From NCBI GenBank assembly GCA_958448685.1, contig CAUDEV010000010.1:1-23454 (forward strand): a DNA stretch of 23,454 nucleotides. The letters are read 5' to 3'. The stretch comes from an uncultured Alphaproteobacteria bacterium. Lineage in GTDB: Bacteria > Pseudomonadota > Alphaproteobacteria > RUG11792. Shown one piece after another: positions 13,983 through 22,953 of the stretch (the first letter of the stretch is position 1; every line of letters begins with the position of its first letter). The position numbers and the translations under genes were made by a program. A model generated the notes under the pieces. It searched no databases. It saw nothing but the letters and a program-made list of their open reading frames with translations, and was not told where the DNA came from.

Positions 13983-15224
13983 ATGGATACAAAAATTTCG
14001 CAACTAGGAAATAAATTAACAATTGCAACAGATACGATTAGTAACTTTGAAACTATTTCTTTAGGACTTTTTGTTAATATTGGTTCTGTAAACGAGAGTT
14101 CAAAACAAATTGGTATTTCGCATTTTCTTGAGCATATGGCATTCAAAGGAACAACAAAACGAACTGCTTTGGATATATCTTATGCAATAGAATCTGTTGG
14201 TGGTTTTATTAATGCTTTTACAAGTAAAGAAATGACTGCATTTCATGTTAAAGTTTTGAAAGATAATATTGATTTAGCCGTTGATATAATTTCAGATATA
14301 GTTCAGAATTCCACATTTGATAAAAGTGAATTCGAAAAAGAGCGAGGAGTAATAATACAAGAGATACGACAACTGAATGATTCTCCTGATGATCTAGTTC
14401 TTGATATGTTTCAGTCAAAATGTTTCGAAGGCGAAAAGTTAGGTACTCAAATTCTTGGAGCTGAAGAAGACATTTTATCTTATTCTCCGAGTGATTTGAA
14501 TCATTATATGAAATCGAAATACACAACAGATAAAATGGTTTTTGCAGCGAGTGGAAATATTGACCATGAAAAATTTAAGATATTAGCTGAGAAATATACT
14601 CCAGAGTTAAACAGCTTTAGTGTTCCCTCTGTTGAAAAGCAAATTTATAAAGGTGGCTTTATATTCAAGAAAAAAGAACTTGAACAAACGCATTTGGTCT
14701 ATGGATTAGAAGGCCTTAGTCATACGAATGATAGTAAATTTGCTTTAAGTATCCTTACAACAATTTTCGGAGGAGGAATGTCATCTCGTTTATTCCAAGA
14801 AGTTCGAGAGAAGCGGGGTTTAGTTTATACGATTTTTTCATTTAACTCGAATTATAAAGACACAGGGACTTTCGGAATATATGCAGCTTGCGAGGCTAAA
14901 AAAGCAAGGGAAGTTATTGATATCATAAGATCTGAATGTGAAAAGATCAAAGAGGATATTTCTGATGAAGAGTTAAGAAAAGCAAAAACACAATTAAAAG
15001 CATCTTTGCTCATGGGATTAGAAAGTTCCTCAACAAGAATGGAAAGATTGGCAAATCAAATACTTCTTCATAAGAAAATTTCATCACCATCAGAAACATC
15101 TCAGAAAATTGAAGATATACAACTTGATTCTGTAAAAAATCTTATAAATCAAATGTTATTATCAAAGCCGACATTAGCAGTTATTGGAAATGGAAAGGAT
15201 ATAGAAAATTTATATGAATTTTAA
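13983..15224 (+). CDS. M16 family zinc metallopeptidase (processing-peptidase type)
   Basis: The 413-residue protein carries the inverted zinc motif HFLEH (H47, E50, H51), with the distal Glu ligand at E127 in VIIQEI. The second half has the glycine-rich FGGGMSSRLFQEVREKRGLVY block and the DTGTFGIYAAC strand. Length and order match the alphaproteobacterial homologues of the mitochondrial processing peptidase beta subunit. The motif is complete, so it should be active as a zinc endopeptidase, probably on short or unfolded peptides. There is no signal peptide. Its 3' end overlaps rlpA by 11 bp. Confidence 0.93.
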   Translation: MDTKISQLGNKLTIATDTISNFETISLGLFVNIGSVNESSKQIGISHFLEHMAFKGTTKRTALDISYAIESVGGFINAFTSKEMTAFHVKVLKDNIDLAVDIISDIVQNSTFDKSEFEKERGVIIQEIRQLNDSPDDLVLDMFQSKCFEGEKLGTQILGAEEDILSYSPSDLNHYMKSKYTTDKMVFAASGNIDHEKFKILAEKYTPELNSFSVPSVEKQIYKGGFIFKKKELEQTHLVYGLEGLSHTNDSKFALSILTTIFGGGMSSRLFQEVREKRGLVYTIFSFNSNYKDTGTFGIYAACEAKKAREVIDIIRSECEKIKEDISDEELRKAKTQLKASLLMGLESSSTRMERLANQILLHKKISSPSETSQKIEDIQLDSVKNLINQMLLSKPTLAVIGNGKDIENLYEF

Positions 15225-15876
15225 GAAAATCATAATTTTAACTACACTGTTTCTTATAGGATGCTCTGTAAGAACTCCTGTTGGACCAACACATGTTTCA
15301 AGTAAAGCTTATTTTTGTCGTGGATCTTGGCATTTTCCTCAAGATTATTACGAGTATGATGAAATAGGAATTGCTTCTTGGTATGGTGATGATTTCCATG
15401 GAAAGAAAAAAGCTTCAGGAGAACATTTTAATAAAATGGCATTTACAGCAGCGCACAAAACATTGCCTATTCCTTCTGTTGTCAGAGTTACAAGTTTGAA
15501 AACGGGAAAATCCATAGTTGTTGTTGTGGACGATCGAGGACCGTTTGTTTATAAGGGGCGTATTATAGATTTGTCTTATGGAGCTGCAAAAGCTCTTGGA
15601 ATACACAAATATAAACCTTCTCCAGTAAGAGTTCAAACGCTTGTTTCGGATAGTTTAAGTTTATCCAAATATATATCTTATTATTGCAAAAAAAGGAGAG
15701 ATCCATTTGGAAGAACTTGGTCTGAATTATATTTTCAGGAAATAAAAGGTCAAAAACTTAAAACCTACACAACAGAGCAGTCGTATTATCAATCTGAAAA
15801 AACTTCGAAAAATAAAATAACAAAAACAAAGAAAAGAAAGTATAATAATTTAGGAAGTTATCTAAATAAAATTTAA
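15214..15876 (+). CDS. rlpA: RlpA-like septal lytic transglycosylase lipoprotein
   Basis: RlpA cleaves denuded peptidoglycan strands at the division septum. The 220-residue protein begins with a lipoprotein signal (LIGC, Cys17), so it is likely anchored in the outer membrane. The double-psi beta-barrel is clear: GIASWYG, then KKKASGEHFN, AFTAAHKTLP, VVDDRGPF and GRIIDLSYGAAKALGI. The catalytic trio matches the spacing known for Pseudomonas RlpA: E70, H81 and D107. The C-terminus is short, Lys-rich and without a SPOR domain, so septal targeting by denuded glycan binding is doubtful. It overlaps the M16 gene, and the aldolase starts 1 bp after its stop. Confidence 0.93.
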   Translation: MNFKKIIILTTLFLIGCSVRTPVGPTHVSSKAYFCRGSWHFPQDYYEYDEIGIASWYGDDFHGKKKASGEHFNKMAFTAAHKTLPIPSVVRVTSLKTGKSIVVVVDDRGPFVYKGRIIDLSYGAAKALGIHKYKPSPVRVQTLVSDSLSLSKYISYYCKKRRDPFGRTWSELYFQEIKGQKLKTYTTEQSYYQSEKTSKNKITKTKKRKYNNLGSYLNKI

Positions 15877-15877
15877 A

Positions 15878-16810
15878 ATGTTTGTAAGCAAAAAATTATT
15901 TTCCGGTTCAGAAATATTAAAAGAAGCTCTTTCAAAAAGAATTGCAATTGGAGCTTTTAACTTCACAAATATGGAAATTGTACAAGCTATTGTTTCTGCA
16001 GCCAATGAATTAAAAACTCCTGTCATTCTTCAGGCTTCTTCTTCCGCCATAAAATATATGGGATTTGGTTATTTAAAGGCAATAATCTCAGCCGCTGCGG
16101 AAGAATCTGATATGCCTCTTGTTTTGCATTTAGATCATGGAAAAGATTTTGAAATTTGTAAAAGATGTATAGATGAAGGATTTTCCTCTGTTATGATAGA
16201 TGCAAGCTCTTTATCTTTTGATGAGAACGTGAGTACAACGAAAGAAGTTGTGAATTATGCAAAAAAATTTGGTGTTTCAGTTGAAGCTGAACTTGGGACT
16301 TTAGCTGGTGTTGAAGATGAAGTAAATGTTTCTGAACACAATGCTTTCTACACAAATCCTGATGAGGCATTTGAATTTATTGAAAAAACAGGAATTGATA
16401 GTTTGGCTGTTGCAATTGGAACTAGCCACGGTCCAAATAAGGGAAAACAAGGGGCTCCAAAGCTATCAATAGAAACATTGAGAAAGATAAAAGAAAAAGT
16501 CGGAGATTTTCCTTTGGTTTTACATGGAGCTTCTTCTGTTTATTCTGATTCTGTTAAAGTATGTAATGATTATGGTGCAGATTTGAAGAATGCCTTTGGA
16601 ATTTCTGATGAAGATATAAAGGACTCAATTCAAAACGGAATTGCAAAAATTAACGTAGATACGGATATTAGAATCGCTTTCCTTGGAGCTATTCGAAAAT
16701 CATTATCTGAGCAATCTTCAAATATAGATATGAGAAAATACTTGTCAGAAGGAAGAGAAGCAGCAAAAAACATTGTTTTGAGAAGGATGAAAATATTTTG
16801 TAATTCATGA
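15878..16810 (+). CDS. fba: Class II fructose-bisphosphate aldolase
   Basis: This zinc enzyme splits or forms fructose 1,6-bisphosphate in glycolysis and gluconeogenesis in the cytoplasm. The 310-residue protein has H84-L-D86-H87 (catalytic Asp and metal His), VEAELG with the following VEDEV loop, GTSHG (H184), VLHGASS (H216) and the INVDTDIRIAF phosphate-binding segment. These match the class IIB type. It starts 1 bp after the rlpA stop and ends in an ATGA overlap with the ABC-F gene, so all four genes are probably one transcript. It could act on tagatose bisphosphate in some relatives, but the motifs fit FBP aldolase best. Confidence 0.93.
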   Translation: MFVSKKLFSGSEILKEALSKRIAIGAFNFTNMEIVQAIVSAANELKTPVILQASSSAIKYMGFGYLKAIISAAAEESDMPLVLHLDHGKDFEICKRCIDEGFSSVMIDASSLSFDENVSTTKEVVNYAKKFGVSVEAELGTLAGVEDEVNVSEHNAFYTNPDEAFEFIEKTGIDSLAVAIGTSHGPNKGKQGAPKLSIETLRKIKEKVGDFPLVLHGASSVYSDSVKVCNDYGADLKNAFGISDEDIKDSIQNGIAKINVDTDIRIAFLGAIRKSLSEQSSNIDMRKYLSEGREAAKNIVLRRMKIFCNS

Positions 16811-18384
16811 TAATTGTCCAAAATTTAAATAAATCATTTGGTGATAAAGTTGTTATCAGAGACTTTTCTTATCACTTTCCTTCGAATACTAATATTGGTA
16901 TTGTCGGGCCAAATGGAGCTGGAAAAACCACATTACTTAATATGATAACAGGTATTGAAGAACATAATTCTGGAGAAGTTATCATTCCGAAAAATTGTGT
17001 CATAGGTTATCTTCCGCAATCCACATCTCCAACTCCGCTTCCAACTATTCTGGAAGAATGTGTTTCAGGAAATCAAACTTTGATTGATATTCGAAAAAAA
17101 CTTAATGATTCACTAAAAAAGATGGAAGAAAGTTATTCCAATGAAGTTTTTAATGAATATGAATCTTTTGAAAAAGAGTTTTCAAACAAAGGAGGCTATG
17201 CTCTTGAAGCAGAAGCAAAAGGTATACTTGTTGGTTTGGGATTTGAAACTATCCAATTTAATCAATCTCCATTAGAATTATCGGGAGGTTGGCGTATGAG
17301 ATTGGAATTAGCTAAGCTTCTTATTAATAACCCAAATTTTTTGATTCTTGACGAGCCTACAAATCATCTTGATCTTCCAAGTTTGACATGGCTTGAAGGA
17401 TATTTAAAATCTTTTAGAGGAACTTTATTATTTGTTTCTCATGATAGAGAATTTCTGAATAATCTTTCAGACAAGATTTTATATATTTCAAATGGAAACC
17501 TGAAAATCTATAATGGGACATTTGATGATTTTATTGAACAAAAAGAAGAAAACATAAAGCTAGTCAAGAAGCAACTTGAGACAATAAAACGAAAACAGAA
17601 TCATCTTCAGGATTTTGTTGACAGGTTTAGATATAAATCTTCAAAGGCGAAACAAGCTCAGAGTAAATTGAAAATAATCGATCGTTTGAAGAAAATGGAA
17701 GAAAGATTAGATATAGACACTTCTGAAGAAAAAACTGTTTTTAAAATAGAAATTGAAAAACAAAGTGGAAAAGTTGTTCTGGATATAAAAGAAGCCGCGA
17801 TAGGTTATGATAATATTATTTTAAAAGATAAAATAAATTTAAGAATATTTCGTGGAAATAAAATTGCAATAATCGGAACAAATGGAATTGGTAAATCTAC
17901 TCTTTTAAAGACTATAGTTAATGAAATACCACTAATTTCTGGAAATATAACATTAGGTAATAACGTTTCAATAGGGTATTATGCTCAAAGTCAATTAGAT
18001 ATATTAGATCCCCGATTAACTGCTTTGGAAAATATACTAACATTATCGAAAAATCTGACTCAGCAACAAGCGAGATCTATTTTGGGGAATATGTTAATAA
18101 AACGTGATGATGTAAACAAGCAAGTTAAAGTTCTCTCAGGTGGAGAAAAAAGCAAAGTGGCAATCGCGGCTATTCTATCTCAAAAGAATAATTTTCTTAT
18201 ATTAGATGAACCAACTAATCATCTTGATATGTCTAGTATTGAAGCGTTATCCCAAACCTTAAAGGAATATAATGGAACACTCTTAGTTGTAAGTCATAAC
18301 AGATCATTTATCAACTCATTTGCTTCGCACCTTCTCATTTTTGAGAAAAGTCAAGAAATAAATCTTATAAGTATGGAAAATTGA
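16807..18384 (+). CDS. ABC-F family ATPase (ribosome-associated, Uup/EttA-like)
   Basis: This 525-residue soluble protein has two ABC domains and no membrane segment. Domain 1 has Walker A GPNGAGKT (34-41), signature LSGGWRMRLELA and Walker B FLILDEPTNHLD. Domain 2 has GTNGIGKS (about 357-364), LSGGEKSKVAIA and a second LDEPTNHLD. The linker between them is long and basic (QKEENIKLVKKQLETIKRKQ onward), as in ABC-F factors that enter the ribosomal E site and adjust translation. It starts within the aldolase stop (ATGA). The subfamily (EttA, Uup, YbiT, or resistance type) cannot be fixed by eye; a housekeeping role is more likely than antibiotic resistance. Confidence 0.93.
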   Translation: MIIVQNLNKSFGDKVVIRDFSYHFPSNTNIGIVGPNGAGKTTLLNMITGIEEHNSGEVIIPKNCVIGYLPQSTSPTPLPTILEECVSGNQTLIDIRKKLNDSLKKMEESYSNEVFNEYESFEKEFSNKGGYALEAEAKGILVGLGFETIQFNQSPLELSGGWRMRLELAKLLINNPNFLILDEPTNHLDLPSLTWLEGYLKSFRGTLLFVSHDREFLNNLSDKILYISNGNLKIYNGTFDDFIEQKEENIKLVKKQLETIKRKQNHLQDFVDRFRYKSSKAKQAQSKLKIIDRLKKMEERLDIDTSEEKTVFKIEIEKQSGKVVLDIKEAAIGYDNIILKDKINLRIFRGNKIAIIGTNGIGKSTLLKTIVNEIPLISGNITLGNNVSIGYYAQSQLDILDPRLTALENILTLSKNLTQQQARSILGNMLIKRDDVNKQVKVLSGGEKSKVAIAAILSQKNNFLILDEPTNHLDMSSIEALSQTLKEYNGTLLVVSHNRSFINSFASHLLIFEKSQEINLISMEN

Positions 18385-18485
18385 CAAAAAATATAATCAT
18401 ATTTTAAGTCTCTAAAAATTTTTGTTTAAAAATTTCAAAAACGGCGTTAATATTTTTATATAGGAAGAAAGTTAAGGTTAGTATT

Positions 18486-19508
18486 ATGAGGCGATTTTAC
18501 TCAATTTTAATCCTGGAATTATTTTATACTTTTGCTTCATTTGGAATAACATCGGAACTTCCACATCATTATACTATAATTGCACGTAGTGAAATAATCC
18601 CTGAATTTCAAGATAATAAATTGAATTTATGTAGAATGACAAAAGAGATGGATTCTGATGTCGCATTGCTATCCCCGGAAACTGGATTGGAAACTTATAC
18701 AGATCTAATACATCATCTGATTTCTGACTCTAACATCTCAATACCATTAAATGTTTTGGTTGATAATTTTATTAGGGTAAAATTTGAACCATCTGCTAAT
18801 AAAGATTTATTGGAGTCTAATTTGCCTATTGTTTCGGCTTTAATTAATATCACGACAACTCATACTGGTGATTCTATACAAAGAAAATTAATCAAAACTT
18901 ATGAATCGGAAACAGAACCTTCAGAAATTTATCCTATACAGCTTTTCAAAATAACAGATGAGCATGATGTTGATATCACAGAAATGTTGGCAGGGAAATT
19001 AATTGCTTCTGCATTGGGAAGATATGTTATAGCTTTTCGAGATAAGATACCTTCCCACTGTATATCATTTGAACCGGAATCCTCTATTATAGAGTATCAA
19101 AGTTCTATCACAAATCTTATTAATAAAATTATTTCGATAAAAAATCAAATATTTAAAGATCCTTTATATACACAAATTAATTATTACATAGACTTTATGG
19201 TAAAATATGTAAATAAAATTATTACAGAAAAATCCCATCAACTTTTAACAATAGAAGGAGTGAGAGTGCTAGTATATCCAACAACTCCTGAAGAAGTTTT
19301 TCCTTTATTGACTATGCAAACTTCTGGTTTTAAAAGTGAAGACATAACACACGTACAACTATTGAAACGTGAAATCGAAGAATCTCAAAAATCTCTGGAT
19401 CTTCTATTATTAAAACCTTTAGAATCTCTATCTCAAGAAGAAGATAAACGTAACTTTGCTGCTTATGTTCAATTGTTACAATTGTTTATTACGAATCCTT
19501 ATCGGTAG
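18486..19508 (+). CDS. Exported protein of unknown function (340 aa)
   Basis: I do not recognise this protein. It has a signal-peptide-like N-terminus (MRR, then a hydrophobic stretch to about residue 24), followed by an acidic, mostly helical body. There is no lipobox and no known catalytic motif. A coiled segment near the end (EIEESQKSLDLLLLKPLESL) might mediate oligomerisation. AAGG lies about 9 bp before the ATG. It stands after a 101-bp gap from the ABC-F gene and its last 20 bp overlap the end of lpxA on the other strand. Like the 352-aa lipoprotein and the cassette proteins, it is one of several exported proteins without a recognised family here. Confidence 0.75.
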   Translation: MRRFYSILILELFYTFASFGITSELPHHYTIIARSEIIPEFQDNKLNLCRMTKEMDSDVALLSPETGLETYTDLIHHLISDSNISIPLNVLVDNFIRVKFEPSANKDLLESNLPIVSALINITTTHTGDSIQRKLIKTYESETEPSEIYPIQLFKITDEHDVDITEMLAGKLIASALGRYVIAFRDKIPSHCISFEPESSIIEYQSSITNLINKIISIKNQIFKDPLYTQINYYIDFMVKYVNKIITEKSHQLLTIEGVRVLVYPTTPEEVFPLLTMQTSGFKSEDITHVQLLKREIEESQKSLDLLLLKPLESLSQEEDKRNFAAYVQLLQLFITNPYR

Positions 19509-20319
19509 GTTTTGTTGTGCAAATAGGATTTTTTGCAGGATGATTTATAAAGTTTATAATTTCTGTTATATGTTTATTTGAACTATATTTTTTATTAACG
19601 ACTTCAACTTTATCAGTAAACTTTAAAGAATCATCCTGAGACTCAAAGATCTCTCTATACGCATTCATCATTTCTTTTATTTCATCAACAGAAAATCCAT
19701 GTCGTTTTAGGCCTATGATATTAAGCCCTTTTATAGTTGTGATTCGATCGCTTCTAACTATGCCATATGGAATAATATCTCTGTCAACTCCAGTGCAGCC
19801 CCCGATCATTGCATATTTTCCTATTCTTGTGAATTGTTTCACCGCAGACATACCGCCTATGATAGCGTAATCCCCAACAACAACGTGTCCTGATAAATTA
19901 ACCCCATTTACTAAAATAACATTATTTCCAATGATACAATCATGCGCTATATGACAATAGGCCATAATTAAACAATTATCGCCGATTTTGGTTATCATTC
20001 CTCCGGTCTCTGTTCCGATATTAGCTGTGACATACTCTCGTATAACGGTATTTTTTCCTATTTCAAGCCTAGATCTTTCTCCTTTATATTTCAAATCTTG
20101 TGGTTTTTGTCCTAATGAAGCAAAAGGATACACAACACATCCATTCCCAACAATCGTATCTTCCATGATTACTACATGGGATTTTAAATTAACGTTATCT
20201 CCAATAACAACGTTAGGGCCAATGCAACAATATGGACCTATTGTGGTGTTTTCTCCTATTGTGGCTCCATCTTCGATTATTGCTGTTTGATGAATGATAG
20301 CTGAATTACTAATACTCAT
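19489..20319 (-). CDS. lpxA: LpxA: acyl-ACP-UDP-N-acetylglucosamine O-acyltransferase
   Basis: LpxA performs the first step of lipid A synthesis, placing a 3-hydroxyacyl chain on UDP-GlcNAc. The 276-residue protein is a run of hexapeptide repeats (I-E-D-G-A-T-I-G, I-G-P-N-V-V-I-G and so on) forming a left-handed beta-helix, then a helical C-terminus (VDEIKEMMNAYREIFE). The catalytic region reads AYCHIAHDC, with H123 and H126 matching H122 and H125 of E. coli. Presence of lpxA shows that the organism makes lipid A. It is the last gene of the infC-secG-fabZ-lpxA unit, 2 bp after fabZ, and overlaps the convergent gene by 20 bp. Confidence 0.96.
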   Translation of the reverse strand: MSISNSAIIHQTAIIEDGATIGENTTIGPYCCIGPNVVIGDNVNLKSHVVIMEDTIVGNGCVVYPFASLGQKPQDLKYKGERSRLEIGKNTVIREYVTANIGTETGGMITKIGDNCLIMAYCHIAHDCIIGNNVILVNGVNLSGHVVVGDYAIIGGMSAVKQFTRIGKYAMIGGCTGVDRDIIPYGIVRSDRITTIKGLNIIGLKRHGFSVDEIKEMMNAYREIFESQDDSLKFTDKVEVVNKKYSSNKHITEIINFINHPAKNPICTTKPTDKDS

Positions 20320-20321
20320 AA

Positions 20322-20780
20322 TTATTTTGTTTCCGGAATCATAGCTCTAAAATCTGCTTCATCAGCGAGTGTATCACCAACAAAAGCCTGTCCATTAAAT
20401 TTCCAGAATTTGTTTCCTCTACGCTGATCAATAGAAACAATCATACGTACAACATCTCCTGGAACTATCGGGCGTCTAAATTTGGCATTTTCTATTGAGG
20501 TAAAATAGACGAAATCTGAAGATCCAGGTTTACAAACCTTCTCCTCGATCAATGTTGAAAAAGCCAAAACTCCAGCGGCTTGTGCCATTGCTTCTATGAT
20601 CAAAACACCAGGCATTACTGGGTAGTTTGGAAAATGTCCTTGAAAAAACCATTCATTATTAGAAACATTCTTATAAGCAACACAAGATTTTCCGATTTCA
20701 ATATTTTCTACTCTATCTAACATCAAAAATGGATATCTATGGGGAATAATTTTTTTAATATCTTCAGAATATAATATCAT
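20322..20780 (-). CDS. fabZ: FabZ: 3-hydroxyacyl-ACP dehydratase
   Basis: FabZ dehydrates 3-hydroxyacyl-ACP in fatty acid elongation. It competes with LpxA for the same substrate class, which explains the pairing with lpxA. The 152-residue hot-dog-fold protein has IPHRYPFLMLDRV (H14), GHFPNYPVMPGVLIIEAMAQ with the catalytic H49 and E63, and KFRRPIVPGD. Its start overlaps the secG stop by 1 bp (TAATG), so translation is coupled. Confidence 0.96.
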   Translation of the reverse strand: MILYSEDIKKIIPHRYPFLMLDRVENIEIGKSCVAYKNVSNNEWFFQGHFPNYPVMPGVLIIEAMAQAAGVLAFSTLIEEKVCKPGSSDFVYFTSIENAKFRRPIVPGDVVRMIVSIDQRRGNKFWKFNGQAFVGDTLADEADFRAMIPETK

Positions 20781-21136
20781 TATTGTTTTTCTCCTGGTTT
20801 TGTGTTATCAGAGATTGGTTCTTCTGCAGAGTTCTTTTTTTTATCCAGTTCTTTATTTTGATCTTGTTTTATTGGAGCTGATTCGTGATTCATGATTGTT
20901 TCTGCATTTCTCATGTGTGCTGAATCAATTGTTGCCATGATAACGCAATTTATCAAAAATATAGAAGCAAGAACCCAAGTTGCTTTTGTCAGTATGTTTG
21001 AAGTTCCTCTGGCATTAAACATGCTATTCCCACCACTATTCGCGAAAAGAGAGCTTCCACCTTCGTTTTTTTGAATTAATACAACTAATATAAGAAGGAT
21101 TGTCACTATAACATGTATCGCTAATAATATTCCCAT
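20780..21136 (-). CDS. secG: SecG: preprotein translocase subunit
   Basis: SecG joins SecY and SecE in the inner-membrane export channel. The 118-residue protein has two membrane helices around the conserved VLIQKNEGGSSLF loop and the GTSNILTKATW segment, then a long polar tail rich in Lys, Glu and Pro. The start at ATG 21136 is chosen because AGGAG lies exactly 7 bp upstream; a TTG two codons earlier would lie inside that spacing. It lies 12 bp after infC. Confidence 0.93.
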   Translation of the reverse strand: MGILLAIHVIVTILLILVVLIQKNEGGSSLFANSGGNSMFNARGTSNILTKATWVLASIFLINCVIMATIDSAHMRNAETIMNHESAPIKQDQNKELDKKKNSAEEPISDNTKPGEKQ

Positions 21137-21148
21137 AATCAATCTCCT

Positions 21149-21688
21149 TTAAATTTTTGTTAAAATAGCTATTATTGAGGATCCCTCAAGTTTTGCCGGG
21201 GTTTCTTCTTTTGCGAATTCTTTGGAATAGTCCAAAACTTTTTGTATTACCTCAAAGCCAAGTTCTTGTCTACTTAATTCACGTCCTCTGAATTTCAATA
21301 CCAATTTTACTTTTGCTCCAGATTCTATGAATCTTTTTATTGCTTTGCATTTTATTAAGAGATCGTTTTCTCCAATAAAAGGCCTCAGTTGAACTTCTTT
21401 TAAATCTATAACTTTTTGTTTTTTTCTGGATTCGGATTTTTTCTTTTGTTGTTCATATTTGTATTTTCCATAATCCAAAATTTTACAAACTGGAGGAGTC
21501 GAATTTTCTGCAATTAAAACTAAATCTAATCCAGATTCTTCAGCACTTGAAATAGCTTCATTTAAAGAAACAATTCCTAAAGCCTCTCCATTTGTTCCTA
21601 TTAATCTGACTTCCTTATATTTTATGTCTTCATTAATCGGCGGAGAATTCTTCGCTTCAGATTTTTTGTTGGTAAATAATTTTGCCAA
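21149..21688 (-). CDS. infC: Translation initiation factor IF-3
   Basis: IF-3 keeps ribosomal subunits apart and checks the start codon. The 179-residue protein has the N-domain motif (I-N-E-D-I, V-R-L-I-G, EAISSAEESGLDLVLIAENS), the invariant PPVCKILDYGKYKYEQQKK linker, and the C-domain with KEVQLRPFIGENDL and KFRGRE. The best start is TTG at 21688, with no ATG nearby. Many infC genes use a non-ATG start for autoregulation by IF-3 itself, so a weak start codon here fits that pattern. The usual rpmI and rplT do not follow; secG does. Confidence 0.95.
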   Translation of the reverse strand: MAKLFTNKKSEAKNSPPINEDIKYKEVRLIGTNGEALGIVSLNEAISSAEESGLDLVLIAENSTPPVCKILDYGKYKYEQQKKKSESRKKQKVIDLKEVQLRPFIGENDLLIKCKAIKRFIESGAKVKLVLKFRGRELSRQELGFEVIQKVLDYSKEFAKEETPAKLEGSSIIAILTKI

Positions 21689-21711
21689 TAATATCTCAAA
21701 ATCATAGATAC

Positions 21712-21741
21712 TCTATATGTAAAGAATATAGCTTTTTTCAA
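21712..21741 (-). promoter_or_regulatory. Predicted promoter of the infC-secG-fabZ-lpxA unit
   Basis: On the minus strand TTGAAA (21741-21736) and TATAGA (21717-21712) are separated by 18 bp, 23 bp before the infC TTG start. Confidence 0.45.
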
Positions 21742-21783
21742 AATCTCTCAAGATATTTTTCATATATCATTCAAAAAATAAGT

Positions 21784-22953
21784 TTAGAAAAATTTTAATG
21801 TTACTATAGAATAAGCTGATATTCCTTCTTTTCTGCCTTCAAATCCCATACCTTCTGTTGTTTTTCCTTTTATATTAATAAATGATTCATCAATGTTCAA
21901 ACAATTTGCTATTATTTTTTTCATTTTTTGAGAAAAGGTAGAAATATTCGGGAACTCACAAACAATAGTCGTGTCACTATTCACTATTATTGCTTTTTTC
22001 CTTTTTAATAAATTATTGCAATAAATTAAAAAATCTTTTGAATCTGCATTTTGATTTTTAGGATAATTTTCAGGAAAATGTTCGCCAATGCTTCCTTCTC
22101 CAAGAGCTCCCATTATGGCGTCTATTAGACTATGAATTCCAACATCGGCATCTGAAACACCTTCTAATCCTATAGAATTTGGGATTTCATATCCCATAAG
22201 AATAAGTTTTCTATTGGAATCTTTTGAGAACTTATGGGCATCATAACCAAAACCTGTTTTGAAGTATGCAGAAATATCTGTTTTGTATGTTATTTTTTTG
22301 TTGTTTATATCTCCGTCAACTAACTTGACATGTATTCCTTCAAGATCACATAATGCAGCATCATCACTGGTTGGTAAATCTTGATATTTATTATGTAAAT
22401 CCAATATCATATTAAAATCAAAGCCTTGAGGAGTTTGTATAAGTTTAACATTATCTCTATCTACAGATTTCTCTTTTATCCTAACAGAGTCAATTGAAGA
22501 TATAGCAGGAACAACTGCTTTCTCTCCATTTTTTAAATTTAATATAACTTCATCTATAATCTTGGACGAACAATAGGGTCTTGCAGCATCATGAATTAAA
22601 ACAAAATCAGGATGATGATTCGATAGCGATTCTAAACCCCGTCTTACGGATTCTTTTCTAGATGGGCCTCCAATAACAGGAGATAAAAGCCGAACATCAT
22701 TTATGTTTCCAAATATGCTTAAATATTCTTCATAATATCCATCAGGAATAACACATATTATTCCATCAACATTATCATTAGAGAGAAATAAATTTACAGA
22801 CTCTCTAATAAGGGAGGATCCGTTTAGAGGAAGAAATTGTTTAGGGTAATCCGAATTAAATCTTTGACTTAAACCTGCCGCAGCAATAATTGCATAAATC
22901 TTAAAATTATCCTTGCCGTGCTTTGAATTTTGGGATTTGTTTGTTGATAACAT
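21784..22953 (-). CDS. ispDF: IspDF: bifunctional MEP cytidylyltransferase / MECDP synthase
   Basis: This fusion catalyses two steps of the non-mevalonate isoprenoid pathway. The IspD domain (about 19-232) has IIAAAGLSQRF with YPKQFLPL, LIHDAARP and TPQGF. The IspF domain (about 235-389) has FGYDAHKF with the metal ligands Asp and His, SDADVGIHSLIDAIMGALGEGSIGEHFP and KGKTTEGMGFEGRKEGI. The usual AHSD/GHSD motif reads GVSD, so a normally conserved His is Val. The ATG at 22953 lies inside rpmJ (47-bp overlap, other frame). It is supported by AAAGGA 7 bp upstream, and no usable start follows before the IspD core. Confidence 0.93.
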   Translation of the reverse strand: MLSTNKSQNSKHGKDNFKIYAIIAAAGLSQRFNSDYPKQFLPLNGSSLIRESVNLFLSNDNVDGIICVIPDGYYEEYLSIFGNINDVRLLSPVIGGPSRKESVRRGLESLSNHHPDFVLIHDAARPYCSSKIIDEVILNLKNGEKAVVPAISSIDSVRIKEKSVDRDNVKLIQTPQGFDFNMILDLHNKYQDLPTSDDAALCDLEGIHVKLVDGDINNKKITYKTDISAYFKTGFGYDAHKFSKDSNRKLILMGYEIPNSIGLEGVSDADVGIHSLIDAIMGALGEGSIGEHFPENYPKNQNADSKDFLIYCNNLLKRKKAIIVNSDTTIVCEFPNISTFSQKMKKIIANCLNIDESFINIKGKTTEGMGFEGRKEGISAYSIVTLKFF

